From Actinocorallia aurantiaca (GTDB lineage Bacteria > Actinomycetota > Actinomycetes > Streptosporangiales > Streptosporangiaceae), in the NCBI RefSeq assembly GCF_039533685.1, contig NZ_BAAATZ010000029.1, positions 62,001 to 126,000 on the forward strand: a stretch of DNA of 64,000 nucleotides, given 5' to 3'. The notes beneath the pieces are model-generated. The model ran no database searches and was not told where the DNA came from. It was given only the letters and a program-made list of their open reading frames with translations. Made by a program: the position numbers and the translations under genes. Numbering within the stretch: the first letter of the stretch is position 1; each line of letters opens with the position of its first letter. This document shows positions 41,070 through 49,356 of this stretch, piece after piece.

Positions 41070-42741
41070 CCAGCTCCCGGAGCTCACTCGACTTGATCTT
41101 CGCGCTGCCGGTGAGCGGAAGCTCCTCCCCGGTGAAGAACAGAACCCGGCGCGGCACCTTGTAGCTCGCCAGGCTCTCGCGCAGGAACGCGCGGAGCCCC
41201 TCGGCGCCGAGGTCCGCGCCGTCGTGCGGCACGACGCAGGAGACGACCTCCTCGCCGAGCGTCTCGTGCGGCACGCCGACCGTCTTGGCGACCTTGACCC
41301 CGGGATGGCCGGCCAGCGCCTCGTCCACCTCCAGGGGCGAGACGTTCGCGCCGCCCGTCTTGATGATGTCGGTGAGCCGGCCCTCCCAGTAGAGCCGCCC
41401 GTCGGCGTCGAGGTAGCCGCCGTCGCCGGTGTGGAAGAAGCCGCCCGCGTCGAGCGTCTCGTCGAGCGGCGTGCCGGCGTAGCCCAGCATGAGCGTGGGG
41501 CCCTTGACGCAGATCTCGCCGCGTTCGCCGCGCGGGACGACGGCGCCGGTGAGCGGGTCCACCACCTTGACCGTGACGCCCGGCAGCGGTTCGCCGCTGC
41601 TGCCCGCGTGCACCTCCGGCGGGGTGTTCGCCGGGAAGCAGGTCGTGATCGTGAAGGTCTCGGTGTTGCCGTAGGCGTGGCCCGGCTCGGTCCAGTCGGC
41701 CGTCACCGTGGGGTGGCGCGAGATCGGGGTGTTCCGGTCGGCGAACCGCATGGCGCTCAGGTCCGCGCCGCCCCATTCGGGCGCGCCCTCCAGCTGCGCC
41801 CACTGGTGCGGCCAGGCGACCGGGAAGTTCACCCGCTCGGCCTGCATGAGCTCGAGCGCCTCGGAGGGGGAGAAGACCCGCTGCAGCACGAGGCTGCCGC
41901 CGGCCGCCAGGGTGGCGCCGAGCGCCTGGCCGAAGTTCCCCGACCAGAAGAAGCCGTTGGCCGTCCAGCAGCGGACGCCGTCCTGCGGCTCGAACCCGAA
42001 CATGCGCCGGAACCGCCACATCTGGATGGAGACGCCCCGGTGCGCGCTCAGGATGCCCTTCGGCCTGCTCGTCGAGCCCGAAGAGAAGAAGAGCACGGCC
42101 GTGTCGCTGGGGAGCACCGCGGCGGCCGTCGCCTCGACCAGCTCGCGCGGCACCCGGTCGCCGAGGGAGAGGAAGTCCTCCCAGCCGTCGATCCCCGAGA
42201 CGGGGGTGTCCCCGACCGCCGCGAGACGGCGCAGGAACGGGTACCGCGTCGATCGCAGCGCACCGGGCGAGGTCTCGGCGATCTCCGGCTCCAGTTCGGC
42301 CAGCACGGCGGCGAAGTCGGTCTTCAGCACCGCCCGCTCCAGCAGCAGGACCGAGACCCCGGAGACCTGGAGCATGTGGTCGAGCTCGGACGGCGTCGAG
42401 AACGTGCTGAGCGTGACGGCCACGCCCCCGGCGAGCGACGTGCCGAACACCGAGGCGATCCACTCGGGGCGGTTGGTCATCAGGACGCCCACGCGGCCGC
42501 CCTTGTCCAGGCCGCAGGCGCGCAGCGAGCGGGCCACGGCGACCGCCCGCTCCCACAGCTCGGCGTACGTCCAGCGCGTGTCGCCCTCCTCCGAGCGGAG
42601 CACGACCGCCTCGCGCTCGCCGTACGCCTCCGTCACCTCGCGCAGGAAGCCGGGGAGCGTGAGCGTCCCGAGGCCGGGCTCGGAGTCGAGCGGCGGGCCC
42701 GACACGATGGAAAGTGCGGACTCCGCGGTCTGGGTACTCAT
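41047..42741 (-). CDS. Acyl-CoA ligase (AMP-binding)
   Basis: 564 residues, ANL superfamily. Seen: VLFFSSGSTSRPKGILSAHRG (P-loop-like, about residue 218), AYGNTETFTITTCF (A5), TGDGGYLDADGRLYWEGRLTDIIKTGG (A7/A8) and the C-terminal Lys in LTGSAKIKSSELREL. It activates a carboxylic acid with ATP and CoA. Follows the hotdog hydratase by 33 bases in the same direction, so the AcuI, hydratase and ligase genes are probably one operon. A substrate class cannot be read from the sequence. Confidence 0.92.
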   Translation of the reverse strand: MSTQTAESALSIVSGPPLDSEPGLGTLTLPGFLREVTEAYGEREAVVLRSEEGDTRWTYAELWERAVAVARSLRACGLDKGGRVGVLMTNRPEWIASVFGTSLAGGVAVTLSTFSTPSELDHMLQVSGVSVLLLERAVLKTDFAAVLAELEPEIAETSPGALRSTRYPFLRRLAAVGDTPVSGIDGWEDFLSLGDRVPRELVEATAAAVLPSDTAVLFFSSGSTSRPKGILSAHRGVSIQMWRFRRMFGFEPQDGVRCWTANGFFWSGNFGQALGATLAAGGSLVLQRVFSPSEALELMQAERVNFPVAWPHQWAQLEGAPEWGGADLSAMRFADRNTPISRHPTVTADWTEPGHAYGNTETFTITTCFPANTPPEVHAGSSGEPLPGVTVKVVDPLTGAVVPRGERGEICVKGPTLMLGYAGTPLDETLDAGGFFHTGDGGYLDADGRLYWEGRLTDIIKTGGANVSPLEVDEALAGHPGVKVAKTVGVPHETLGEEVVSCVVPHDGADLGAEGLRAFLRESLASYKVPRRVLFFTGEELPLTGSAKIKSSELRELVTARLEA

Positions 42742-42774
42742 CGCCCACCTGCCTGCTTCTGTGTCCTGGTCGGG

Positions 42775-43956
42775 TTAGAAGGGGAGTTCGATCTCGGCCG
42801 TGCAGTCCACCAGCACCCCGCCGTTCTGGTCGGTGAGCCGCAGCTTCACCTGGACGAGCGGCACGCCCCACGCGGACGACGCCTCCTTGCCGACGACCTC
42901 GGCGTCGAAGTAGGTCACGTCGCCCTCGAAGGCGGGGAGGCGGAAGTTCGCCTTGGAGTGGCGCACCATGCCGTCGTGGCCGGCCCAGTAGGCGAGGTAG
43001 TCGGTGCACCAGGCGCCCATCGTGGCGCCGTAGCCGTAGGCGCGCGCCATGCCGACCTCGCTCGCCTTGTCGCCGTCGATGTGGCCGCGCGAGGGGCCCA
43101 CGTAGAGACCGTCGCGCTTGCGCGGGTCGATCCGGGCGCCCTCCTCGTCGAAGCCGAAGCCCGGGCCCCAGCCGGGGTCCTGGTTGATCCAGGGGTCCTC
43201 GAGGCCGGGCGGGGCGGTCCAGTGGAAGGTGCCCCAGATATTGAACAGGAAGGCGCGGTACTCGGTGGTGAAACTCGCGATGCTGTGCGGTCCGATGACC
43301 CTGCGGGGCAGCGTGTCGCCGACCTTCACCTCCTCGAAGCGCGGCGAGACGCCCAGCCGGTTCGACATGAGCCACTCGTGGCGGACCCTCCCGACCTCGG
43401 CCAGCTCGGTCTCGGTCCAGCGCTTCACCTCGCCGAGCTGGTTCTCGTACATGCCGCGCTTCCTGGCCTCCTCGAAGAGGTAGCGGATCGCGGTCGAGCG
43501 CTCGCGGGCCACCAGGACCCCGTGCTGGTTGGTGTGGGTGGTGTCCCCGCGGGAGAACATCGTGGGCCCGGCGAACTTCGTCTCGGCCACCTTGTAGTCG
43601 TGGAAGCGGCGCTCCTGGAACAGCTTGTCTCCCGGCCGCACAGGGCAGCCGTAGAACCACCACTCCTCGCCGCCGAAGATCAGGTGGCTGTCGGGGATGT
43701 GTCCCACGCAGGCGGGCTGCGCGCCGTGCCCGTAGTCGAGGCCCACGGCGATGGACTGCGGTGCGACGATCCCGCCGTACCGGGACTCGCGGGCGAACTC
43801 CTCGTCCCAGTGCAGCGGATTCGGGTAGTCCATGGCCATCGCCCAGCGGCGGATGTCCGACGAGCTGCATGGATCCCACAGCTGGCCGCCGCCGACCGGC
43901 TTGCCGACGCGGTGGTCGACGTCGGAGAGGTCGAGTTCGGGGGTCTTCTCGCTCAT
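42775..43956 (-). CDS. Double-hotdog (MaoC / FAS1-DH region) acyl-CoA dehydratase/hydratase
   Basis: 393 residues. Seen: N-terminal hotdog with MAMDYPNPLHWDEEFARESRYGGIVAPQS (substrate-entry and D/H residues), GGEEWWFYGCPVRPGDKL, and a second hotdog with ARAYGYGATMGAWCTDYLAYWAGHDGMVRHSKANFRLPAFEGD. The N-terminal hydratase signature D-x4-H is recognisable in YPNPLHWDE. Enzymes of this type hydrate enoyl-CoAs with bulky tails (R-specific hydratases). Its ATG at 43956 lies 11 bases after the acuI-like stop. Confidence 0.88.
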   Translation of the reverse strand: MSEKTPELDLSDVDHRVGKPVGGGQLWDPCSSSDIRRWAMAMDYPNPLHWDEEFARESRYGGIVAPQSIAVGLDYGHGAQPACVGHIPDSHLIFGGEEWWFYGCPVRPGDKLFQERRFHDYKVAETKFAGPTMFSRGDTTHTNQHGVLVARERSTAIRYLFEEARKRGMYENQLGEVKRWTETELAEVGRVRHEWLMSNRLGVSPRFEEVKVGDTLPRRVIGPHSIASFTTEYRAFLFNIWGTFHWTAPPGLEDPWINQDPGWGPGFGFDEEGARIDPRKRDGLYVGPSRGHIDGDKASEVGMARAYGYGATMGAWCTDYLAYWAGHDGMVRHSKANFRLPAFEGDVTYFDAEVVGKEASSAWGVPLVQVKLRLTDQNGGVLVDCTAEIELPF

Positions 43957-43967
43957 GTCGCTCCCTG

Positions 43968-44951
43968 CTATCGGTTGACGTCGACGACGATGCGGCCCCG
44001 GACCTCGCCCTTCATGAGCCGGTCCGCGGCGGAGATGACGTCGCCCAGCGCGATCTCCCGCGCGATCTCGTCGAGTGCGCCCGCGTCCAGATCCCGCGCC
44101 AGCCGGTCCCAGGCGGCGAGGCGCCGCGGCCTGGGCGCCATCACGCTGTCGATGCCGAGCAGGGAGACGCCGCGCAGGATGAACGGCGCGACGCTGGCGG
44201 GGAAGTCCATTCCCTGGGCCAGGCCGCACGCGGCGACCGCGCCGCCGTAACGCGTCTGGGCGCAGGCGTTCGCCAGGGTGTGGCTGCCGGCGGTGTCGAC
44301 GACGGCCGCCCAGCGCTCCTTCTGCATGGGTCTTCCGGGTGCGGAGAGTTCGGCGCGGTCCAGCACCGTCGTGGCGCCGAGCCGCCGCAGGTACTCCTCC
44401 TCCGAGGGCTTCCCGGTGGAGGCCGCCACCTCGAAGCCGGCCTTCGCCAGGAGCGCGATCGCGATGCTGCCGACGCCGCCGGTGGCCCCGGTCACCAGGA
44501 CTTCGCCCCGGTCCGGGACGACGCCGTGGGCCAGCAGGGCGTCGACGCACAGGCTCGCCGTGTAGCCGGCGGTGCCGATCGCCATCGCCTGGCGGCCGGT
44601 GAAGGCGGAGGGCAGCGGCACCAGCCAGTCCCCGTCGAGCCGGGCGCGCTGGGCCAGGCCGCCCCAGTGCGTCTCGCCCACGCCCCAGCCGTTGAGCACC
44701 ACGCGGTCGCCCTTCTCCCACTCCGCGTGCGTGCTGTCGGTGACGACGCCCGCGAAGTCGATCCCGGGGACCATCGGGAACCTGCGGACGACGGGTGACG
44801 AACCGGTGATGGCCAAGCCGTCCTTGTAGTTCAGCGTGGAGTATTCGACCTCGACGGTGACGTCCCCTTCGGGGAGCCGCGCCTCGTCCAGGCCGGTGAG
44901 CGCGACGGTCTGCCCCGACTCATTCTTCTCGAGCAGAATTGCCGAGAACAT
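43968..44951 (-). CDS. acuI: AcuI-type acrylyl-CoA reductase (NADPH), MDR superfamily
   Basis: 327 residues. Seen: VEVEYSTLNYKDGLAITG, VPGIDFAGVV, ATGGVGSIAIALLAKAGFEVAASTGKP with the NADPH-binding AxxGVG turn, SLLGIDSVMAPRPRRLAAWDRL and DVNR at the end. This is the YhdH/AcuI family, which reduces acrylyl-CoA to propionyl-CoA. In this setting it may reduce acrylyl-CoA or a longer enoyl-CoA. It is first gene of the minus-strand AcuI/hydratase/ligase operon, with a palindromic site 39 bases upstream of the ATG at 44951. Confidence 0.88.
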   Translation of the reverse strand: MFSAILLEKNESGQTVALTGLDEARLPEGDVTVEVEYSTLNYKDGLAITGSSPVVRRFPMVPGIDFAGVVTDSTHAEWEKGDRVVLNGWGVGETHWGGLAQRARLDGDWLVPLPSAFTGRQAMAIGTAGYTASLCVDALLAHGVVPDRGEVLVTGATGGVGSIAIALLAKAGFEVAASTGKPSEEEYLRRLGATTVLDRAELSAPGRPMQKERWAAVVDTAGSHTLANACAQTRYGGAVAACGLAQGMDFPASVAPFILRGVSLLGIDSVMAPRPRRLAAWDRLARDLDAGALDEIAREIALGDVISAADRLMKGEVRGRIVVDVNR

Positions 44952-44989
44952 GAAGTACCCGCCCCTCTGGTTATATCAATCTCAGGATT

Positions 44990-45004
44990 GAGAACGTTAT
45001 TCTC
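44990..45004. promoter_or_regulatory. Palindromic operator, GAGAA-N5-TTCTC class
   Basis: GAGAACGTTATTCTC; differs at one base from 62558-62572 (GAGAACCTTATTCTC) and shares both arms with 2394-2408. A second palindrome (44976-44991) overlaps its left end. Confidence 0.6.
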
Positions 45005-45263
45005 ATATGATTCGGGATTTTTACACGACGTGATCGGTGCGTCAACCCGTCCTCTGCTTCGAGGGGGCTGATAGATCACTTCGGATCGGTCGAAAGGAAG
45101 TGCGAAGGGATGGTCGGAGGAATTGCGTGGAGCCGGGCCGCCCGTCCGGCCCGGCCCTCCGGTGCCGGCGGACGCCGCGGCGCCCCGGGCGCGGGTCTCG
45201 GGACGCGGCCTTCGGGGGTACGGCGGATCGTAGCGTTCCCGGAAGACAAGCAGCAAGTATTGC

Positions 45264-45277
45264 AATCCTTATAAGGA
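45264..45277. promoter_or_regulatory. TCCTTATAAGKATT element upstream of ACAD operon
   Basis: The plus strand contains the perfect palindrome TCCTTATAAGGA (45266-45277); the minus strand reads TCCTTATAAGGATT, like the elements at 10224 and 12661. The ACAD start is only 17 bases downstream, so TATAAG could also be the -10 box of an mRNA with a very short leader. Confidence 0.55.
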
Positions 45278-45294
45278 AAATCTACGTTGCCCTC

Positions 45295-46446
45295 ATGGAC
45301 TTCACGATGGGCACGGCCGCCGCGGAGCTCCGGGACGAGCTGCGCGCCCTGGTGTCGGAGCACGTCCCGCCGGACTACCTCGGCGCCTTCACGGACGACC
45401 CGGCGGACCTGGAGACGGCGCAGAAGTTCTGCCGCCTGCTCGCCGAGCGCGGCCTCCTCTGCCTGGCCTGGCCGCAGGAGTACGGCGGGAGGGACGCCTC
45501 GGTGTGGGAGCAGACCGTCGTGCGCGAGGAGATGTGGGCCGGGCACGAGCCGCGCGGCGCCCAGTACATGGGCGTCAACTGGGTCGGACCGACGATCATG
45601 AGGCACGGCACCGCCGCGCAGCGGAGCAGGCACCTCCCGCCGATCGCGCGCGGCGAGGTGATCTGGTGCCAGGGCTTCAGCGAGCCCGACGCCGGCTCCG
45701 ACCTGGCGTCGCTGCGCACCGCCGCCCGCCGGGACGGCGACGGCTGGCTCGTCTCGGGCCAGAAGGTCTGGACGTCCTACGCCACCATGGCGCAGTGGTG
45801 CTTCCTGCTGGCCCGCACCTCCAGGGGCGAGCGCAGGCAGGACGGGTTGACGATCTTCCTGGTGCCGATGGACGACCCCGCCATCGAGGTCCGGCCCATC
45901 GACTGCCTGATGGGCCCGCACCACCTCAACGAGGTCTTCTTCAACGACCTGCGGGTCACCGAGGCCGACGTCCTCGGCGAGGTCGACCAGGGCTGGAAGG
46001 TCGTCCAGGAGGTCCTGGCGTTCGAGCGCGTGGGCATCGCCCGGTACGCCCGCTGCGAGATGCTGCTCCAGGCCGCGCCCGGAGTGCTGGGCGACGCGTG
46101 GGACGACCTCCCCGCCGAGCTGCGGGTCCGGTGGGCGCGGATGCTGACGCACTGCCGCCGCGCCCGCCTGCTCGCCTACCGGGTGATCGCCCTGCAGAAC
46201 GAGGGCCGGGTGAGGCCCGGCGACGCCGCGGCGTACCGGATCGCGGTCACCAGACTCGACCAGGAGAGCGCCGAGGTCCTCATGGACATCGCCGCCCTGA
46301 CACCGCGCGAAGGGGAGGAGACCAGCCGCTTCCGCTCCGAGGTGCAGGACCACTGGCGCTACTCGCACGCCTCGACCGTCGCCTCGGGCAGCATCGACAT
46401 CCAGCGCGTCCTGCTCGCCCGCGCCCTCCTGGAGGAGAAGTCATGA
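45295..46446 (+). CDS. Acyl-CoA dehydrogenase, large subunit-type (pair 1)
   Basis: 383 residues. Seen: helical N-domain (AAELRDELRALVSEHV), FAD/substrate beta-domain with CQGFSEPDAGSDLASLRTAARRDGDGWLVSGQKVWTSYA, and the C-terminal FAD-contact segment VASGSIDIQRVLLARALL (variant of the EIQR motif). The usual catalytic GGxGYxxE segment is replaced by QDHWRYSHAS. Followed at once (ATGA overlap) by a shorter ACAD-like gene, as in actinobacterial alpha2beta2 side-chain dehydrogenases. No ribosome binding site at normal spacing. Confidence 0.9.
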   Translation: MDFTMGTAAAELRDELRALVSEHVPPDYLGAFTDDPADLETAQKFCRLLAERGLLCLAWPQEYGGRDASVWEQTVVREEMWAGHEPRGAQYMGVNWVGPTIMRHGTAAQRSRHLPPIARGEVIWCQGFSEPDAGSDLASLRTAARRDGDGWLVSGQKVWTSYATMAQWCFLLARTSRGERRQDGLTIFLVPMDDPAIEVRPIDCLMGPHHLNEVFFNDLRVTEADVLGEVDQGWKVVQEVLAFERVGIARYARCEMLLQAAPGVLGDAWDDLPAELRVRWARMLTHCRRARLLAYRVIALQNEGRVRPGDAAAYRIAVTRLDQESAEVLMDIAALTPREGEETSRFRSEVQDHWRYSHASTVASGSIDIQRVLLARALLEEKS

Positions 46447-47390
46447 ACATCGATCTGAGCGCGGAAGCCGCCGAGTACGGGCGGGAGGCGCTGCGGGCGA
46501 TCGAGGCCGCGGGCGGGGACCGGCTCGTGCGGCTCGCGGAAGAGGAGCCCGGGCGGCGGGGGAGCCTCGTGGAGCCGGTGCTGGGCGAGCTCGGAGCGTG
46601 GGAGCTCGAGCCGCGCGGCGACGCCGACGACCTGGAGGCCGCGGCGGCGCTGTGCCGCAGCGCCGGGTACTGGGCCCTGGCCTATCCGGTGGCGGAGCGG
46701 CTCGCGCGTCCGGCCGACCTCGACGTCGACGGGCTGGTGGTCGTCGACGGCGTCGTTCCCGAAGGCGCGGTGGCGGGGCTCGGGCTCCGCTGGGCGGCGG
46801 TGACGCCGGACGGGCTGCGCAGCCAGGCGGTCAGCCGGGAGCCCGGCGCGCTGGCCCGGACCTCGGCGTTCGTCACGGAACTCGATCTCACGCCGATCGA
46901 CGGAGCCGGAGCACGGGACGTGGCGCTGGGCCTGGTCCTGCCGTGCTGGACGCTCCTCGGGATGCTCGACCGGGCGATCGAGCTGGCCCGGTCGCACGTG
47001 CTCGTCCGCAGGCAGTTCGGCAAGCCGCTCGCCGAGCAGCAGGGCGTCCGGTTCCAGCTGACCGACGCCGAAGTGGAGCGCAGCGGGGTGGAGATGCTCG
47101 CCCGGTACGCGCTGTGGAGCGTCCAGGCGGGACTCGGCGAGGCGCTCGACGACGCGCTGGCGCTCCGGCTGGCGGCTCTGGAGGCCGCCGAGACCGTGTT
47201 CCGCACCGCGCACCTGCTGCACGGGGCCGTCGGGTTCTGCGACGAGACGGCCCTGTCGTGGGTGTCGCGCTACAGCCAGCCGATCCGGCGGCTGCCCCTG
47301 GGCCTGTCCGCGACCCGGGACCGGCTGACCCGGCAGATCGGCAGGCGCGGCCTGACCGGCCTGTTCCGCGACACGGAGGTGACGGCGTGA
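46443..47390 (+). CDS. Acyl-CoA dehydrogenase, small subunit-type (pair 1)
   Basis: 315 residues, shorter than a full ACAD (about 380). Seen: a reduced N-terminal half with no SEPxAGSD loop, and a well-kept C-terminal domain: ELARSHVLVRRQFGKPLAEQQGVRFQLTDAEVER and LLHGAVGFCDETALSWVSRYSQ, which supplies the position of the catalytic acid. Best read as the partner of 45295-46446: the large one brings the FAD loop and EIQR-like end, this one the base. Start and stop both overlap neighbours (ATGA, GTGA). Confidence 0.85.
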   Translation: MNIDLSAEAAEYGREALRAIEAAGGDRLVRLAEEEPGRRGSLVEPVLGELGAWELEPRGDADDLEAAAALCRSAGYWALAYPVAERLARPADLDVDGLVVVDGVVPEGAVAGLGLRWAAVTPDGLRSQAVSREPGALARTSAFVTELDLTPIDGAGARDVALGLVLPCWTLLGMLDRAIELARSHVLVRRQFGKPLAEQQGVRFQLTDAEVERSGVEMLARYALWSVQAGLGEALDDALALRLAALEAAETVFRTAHLLHGAVGFCDETALSWVSRYSQPIRRLPLGLSATRDRLTRQIGRRGLTGLFRDTEVTA

Positions 47391-48169
47391 AGTACGACGA
47401 CCTGCCCGAAGAGCTGTCCGTCGAGATCGACGGCCCCGTCCGCACGGTCGTCCTCAACCGGCCCGCGGAGCTCAACGCCGTCAACAAGCGCCTGCACTGG
47501 GCGCTCGCCAACGTCTGGCAGCGCCTCTCCCAGGACGCCGAGGCCCGGGTCGTGGTCCTGACGGGGGCGGGCCGGGCGTTCAGCGCGGGCGGCGACCTCG
47601 ACTGGATCACCTCCTTCCTCGACGACCCCGTCGCCCGCGACGAGAGTCTGCGCGAGGGCGCGCAGATCATCGAGGAGCTGCTCCGCTTCCCCCTGCCGGT
47701 GGTCGCCGCCGTCAACGGCCCGGCGGTCGGTCTCGGCTGCAGCCTGGCCGTGCTCTGCGACATCGTGCTGATCTCGGAGTCCGCGCACCTGGCCGACCCG
47801 CACGTCAGCGTCGGCCTGGTCGCGGGCGACGGCGGCGCCGCATTCTGGCCGCTGCTCACCCCCATCCTGCGATCCCGCGAATACCTGTACACCGGCGCGC
47901 GCATCCCCGCCGCCACCGCCGTCGACCTGGGCCTCGCCACCCGCACCACCCCTCCCGACGACCTGCTCCCGCAGGCACGAGAACTCGCCCGCCGCCTCGC
48001 CGCCCAGCCGAAGGAGGCGCTCCAGGGCACGAAGCGAGTGACCAACATGCACCTGTCACAGGCCCTGAGCGGCGCGATGCAGGCCGGCTTCGCCGCCGAG
48101 GCCGTCACCATGCGCTCCGACGAGCACCGCGAGCGCCTGCTGACCCTGGCGAGAAAGGCCCGCCGATGA
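47387..48169 (+). CDS. Enoyl-CoA hydratase/isomerase (crotonase family)
   Basis: 260 residues. Seen: VVLNRPAELNAVNKRLH, oxyanion-hole GAGRAFSAGGDLDW (about residue 63), AAVNGPAVGLGCSLAVLCDIVLISESAHLADPHVSVGLVAGDGGA (second hole Gly), and a C-terminal RLAAQPKEALQGTKRVTN. The position usually holding the second catalytic Glu has GDGG instead, so it may be an isomerase, hydratase of altered mechanism, or hydrolase. GTG start overlaps the previous stop. It sits between the two ACAD pairs, whose enoyl-CoA products are its natural substrates. Confidence 0.9.
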   Translation: MKYDDLPEELSVEIDGPVRTVVLNRPAELNAVNKRLHWALANVWQRLSQDAEARVVVLTGAGRAFSAGGDLDWITSFLDDPVARDESLREGAQIIEELLRFPLPVVAAVNGPAVGLGCSLAVLCDIVLISESAHLADPHVSVGLVAGDGGAAFWPLLTPILRSREYLYTGARIPAATAVDLGLATRTTPPDDLLPQARELARRLAAQPKEALQGTKRVTNMHLSQALSGAMQAGFAAEAVTMRSDEHRERLLTLARKARR

Positions 48170-49356
48170 CGAATACGGATCTCGACGGGTTCCGTGCGCA
48201 TGTGCGGGACTGGTGCCGGGCGCACGTTCCGGGCGACTGGCGGGGGGCGCAGACGGGGGTGCCGGACGAGGAGTTCGTGGCCTTTCAGAAGGAGTGGTTC
48301 CAGGAGTTGCGGCGGGCGGGTTTCGCGGTGCCGCACTGGCCGGCGGAGTGGGGCGGCGGGATGTCCGTGGCCGAGCAGGTCGTGCTCTACCAGGAGCTCG
48401 CCGCGCATGACGCGCCGCGGCTGGTGCTGGCCTTCGTGTCGATCCACCACGCGGCGTCCACGCTGCTGGCGGCGGGCACCGACGAGCAGCGGAAGAAGCA
48501 CCTTCCGGCGATCCTCGACGGGGAGATCTGGGTGCAGGGCTTCTCCGAGCCGGGGGCGGGGTCCGATCTCGCGGCGCTCAGTACGAGCGCTCGGAAGGAA
48601 GGCGACACCTACGTCGTCAACGGGCAGAAGCTGTGGGCGAGCGGCGCCGCGCACGCCGACTGGTGCCTGCTGCTGGCCCGTACCGATCCGGACGCTCCGA
48701 AGCGGCGCGGCATCTCCTACTTCCTGATGGACATGCGGACGCCCGGCGTCGACGTACGCTCCATCCGGCAGGCGACGGGGGAGCACCATTTCTGCGAGAT
48801 CTTCCTGGACGACGTCGTCATCCCGGCCGAAAACCTCATCGGGCCGGAGAACGACGGCTGGCGGGTGGCACAGGAGACGCTGGGCGCCGAACGCGGCATG
48901 ACCATGCTGGAACTGGCCGAACGGTTGGGCAACGGGGGGTTCCGGTGGCTCGTGGAGCTGTGCGCGCGGCCGGGGCCCGAAGGGGCGCGCCCGATCGACG
49001 ATCCGCTGGTGCGGGACCGGCTGGCGGAGCTCGAGACCGAGCTCACCGGGCTGCGGGCCCTCTGCTCGGAACTCGTCGCCAACGACAGTCCGGGCCCGGC
49101 GGACGCCTCGATCGTGAAGTTGTACTACAGCGAGCTGCTGCAGAGGATGACGGACTTCGGCGCCGAGACCGCGGGGCTCGCCGCCCACACCGTGCTGCGC
49201 AAACCTCTGTCGAGCGGGTGGGAGTCGGGGGCCTGGGTCCTGGACTTCGTCGGCTCGTGGGAATGGACGATCCCGGGCGGGAGCAGCGAGATCCAGCGCT
49301 CCATCATCGGCGAGCGCGGTCTCGGCCTGCCCCGCGAACCGAAGGGGAACCGATGA
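48166..49356 (+). CDS. Acyl-CoA dehydrogenase, large subunit-type (pair 2)
   Basis: 396 residues. Seen: RRAGFAVPHWPAEWGGGMSVAEQVVLYQELAAHDAPR, VQGFSEPGAGSDLAALSTSARKEGDTYVVNGQKLWASGA, and the C-terminal SWEWTIPGGSSEIQRSIIGERGLGLPR with the EIQR FAD contact intact. No GGxGYxxE segment. Same type as FadE-like large subunits of steroid side-chain dehydrogenases. ATGA overlaps connect it to the hydratase before and to the smaller ACAD after it. Confidence 0.9.
   Translation: MTNTDLDGFRAHVRDWCRAHVPGDWRGAQTGVPDEEFVAFQKEWFQELRRAGFAVPHWPAEWGGGMSVAEQVVLYQELAAHDAPRLVLAFVSIHHAASTLLAAGTDEQRKKHLPAILDGEIWVQGFSEPGAGSDLAALSTSARKEGDTYVVNGQKLWASGAAHADWCLLLARTDPDAPKRRGISYFLMDMRTPGVDVRSIRQATGEHHFCEIFLDDVVIPAENLIGPENDGWRVAQETLGAERGMTMLELAERLGNGGFRWLVELCARPGPEGARPIDDPLVRDRLAELETELTGLRALCSELVANDSPGPADASIVKLYYSELLQRMTDFGAETAGLAAHTVLRKPLSSGWESGAWVLDFVGSWEWTIPGGSSEIQRSIIGERGLGLPREPKGNR

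Larger units (their letters stand above)
44952..45294. promoter_or_regulatory. Divergent promoter region, acuI-like gene / ACAD operon
   Basis: 343 bases without a gene. The acuI side is AT-rich and holds two overlapping palindromes: TCAATC-TCAG-GATTGA (44976-44991) and GAGAACGTTATTCTC (44990-45004). The ACAD side carries the TCCTTATAAG element at 45264-45277. The central part (about 45040-45245) is GC-rich; it has an open minus-strand frame, but no family resemblance was seen and it is not called. Confidence 0.6.

Noticed and set aside
44831..45265. Open minus-strand frame in the 45 kb divergent promoter region
   Set aside because: Out of frame with the acuI-like gene, rich in Gly/Arg/Pro, and running through the palindromic operators; no support as a gene.
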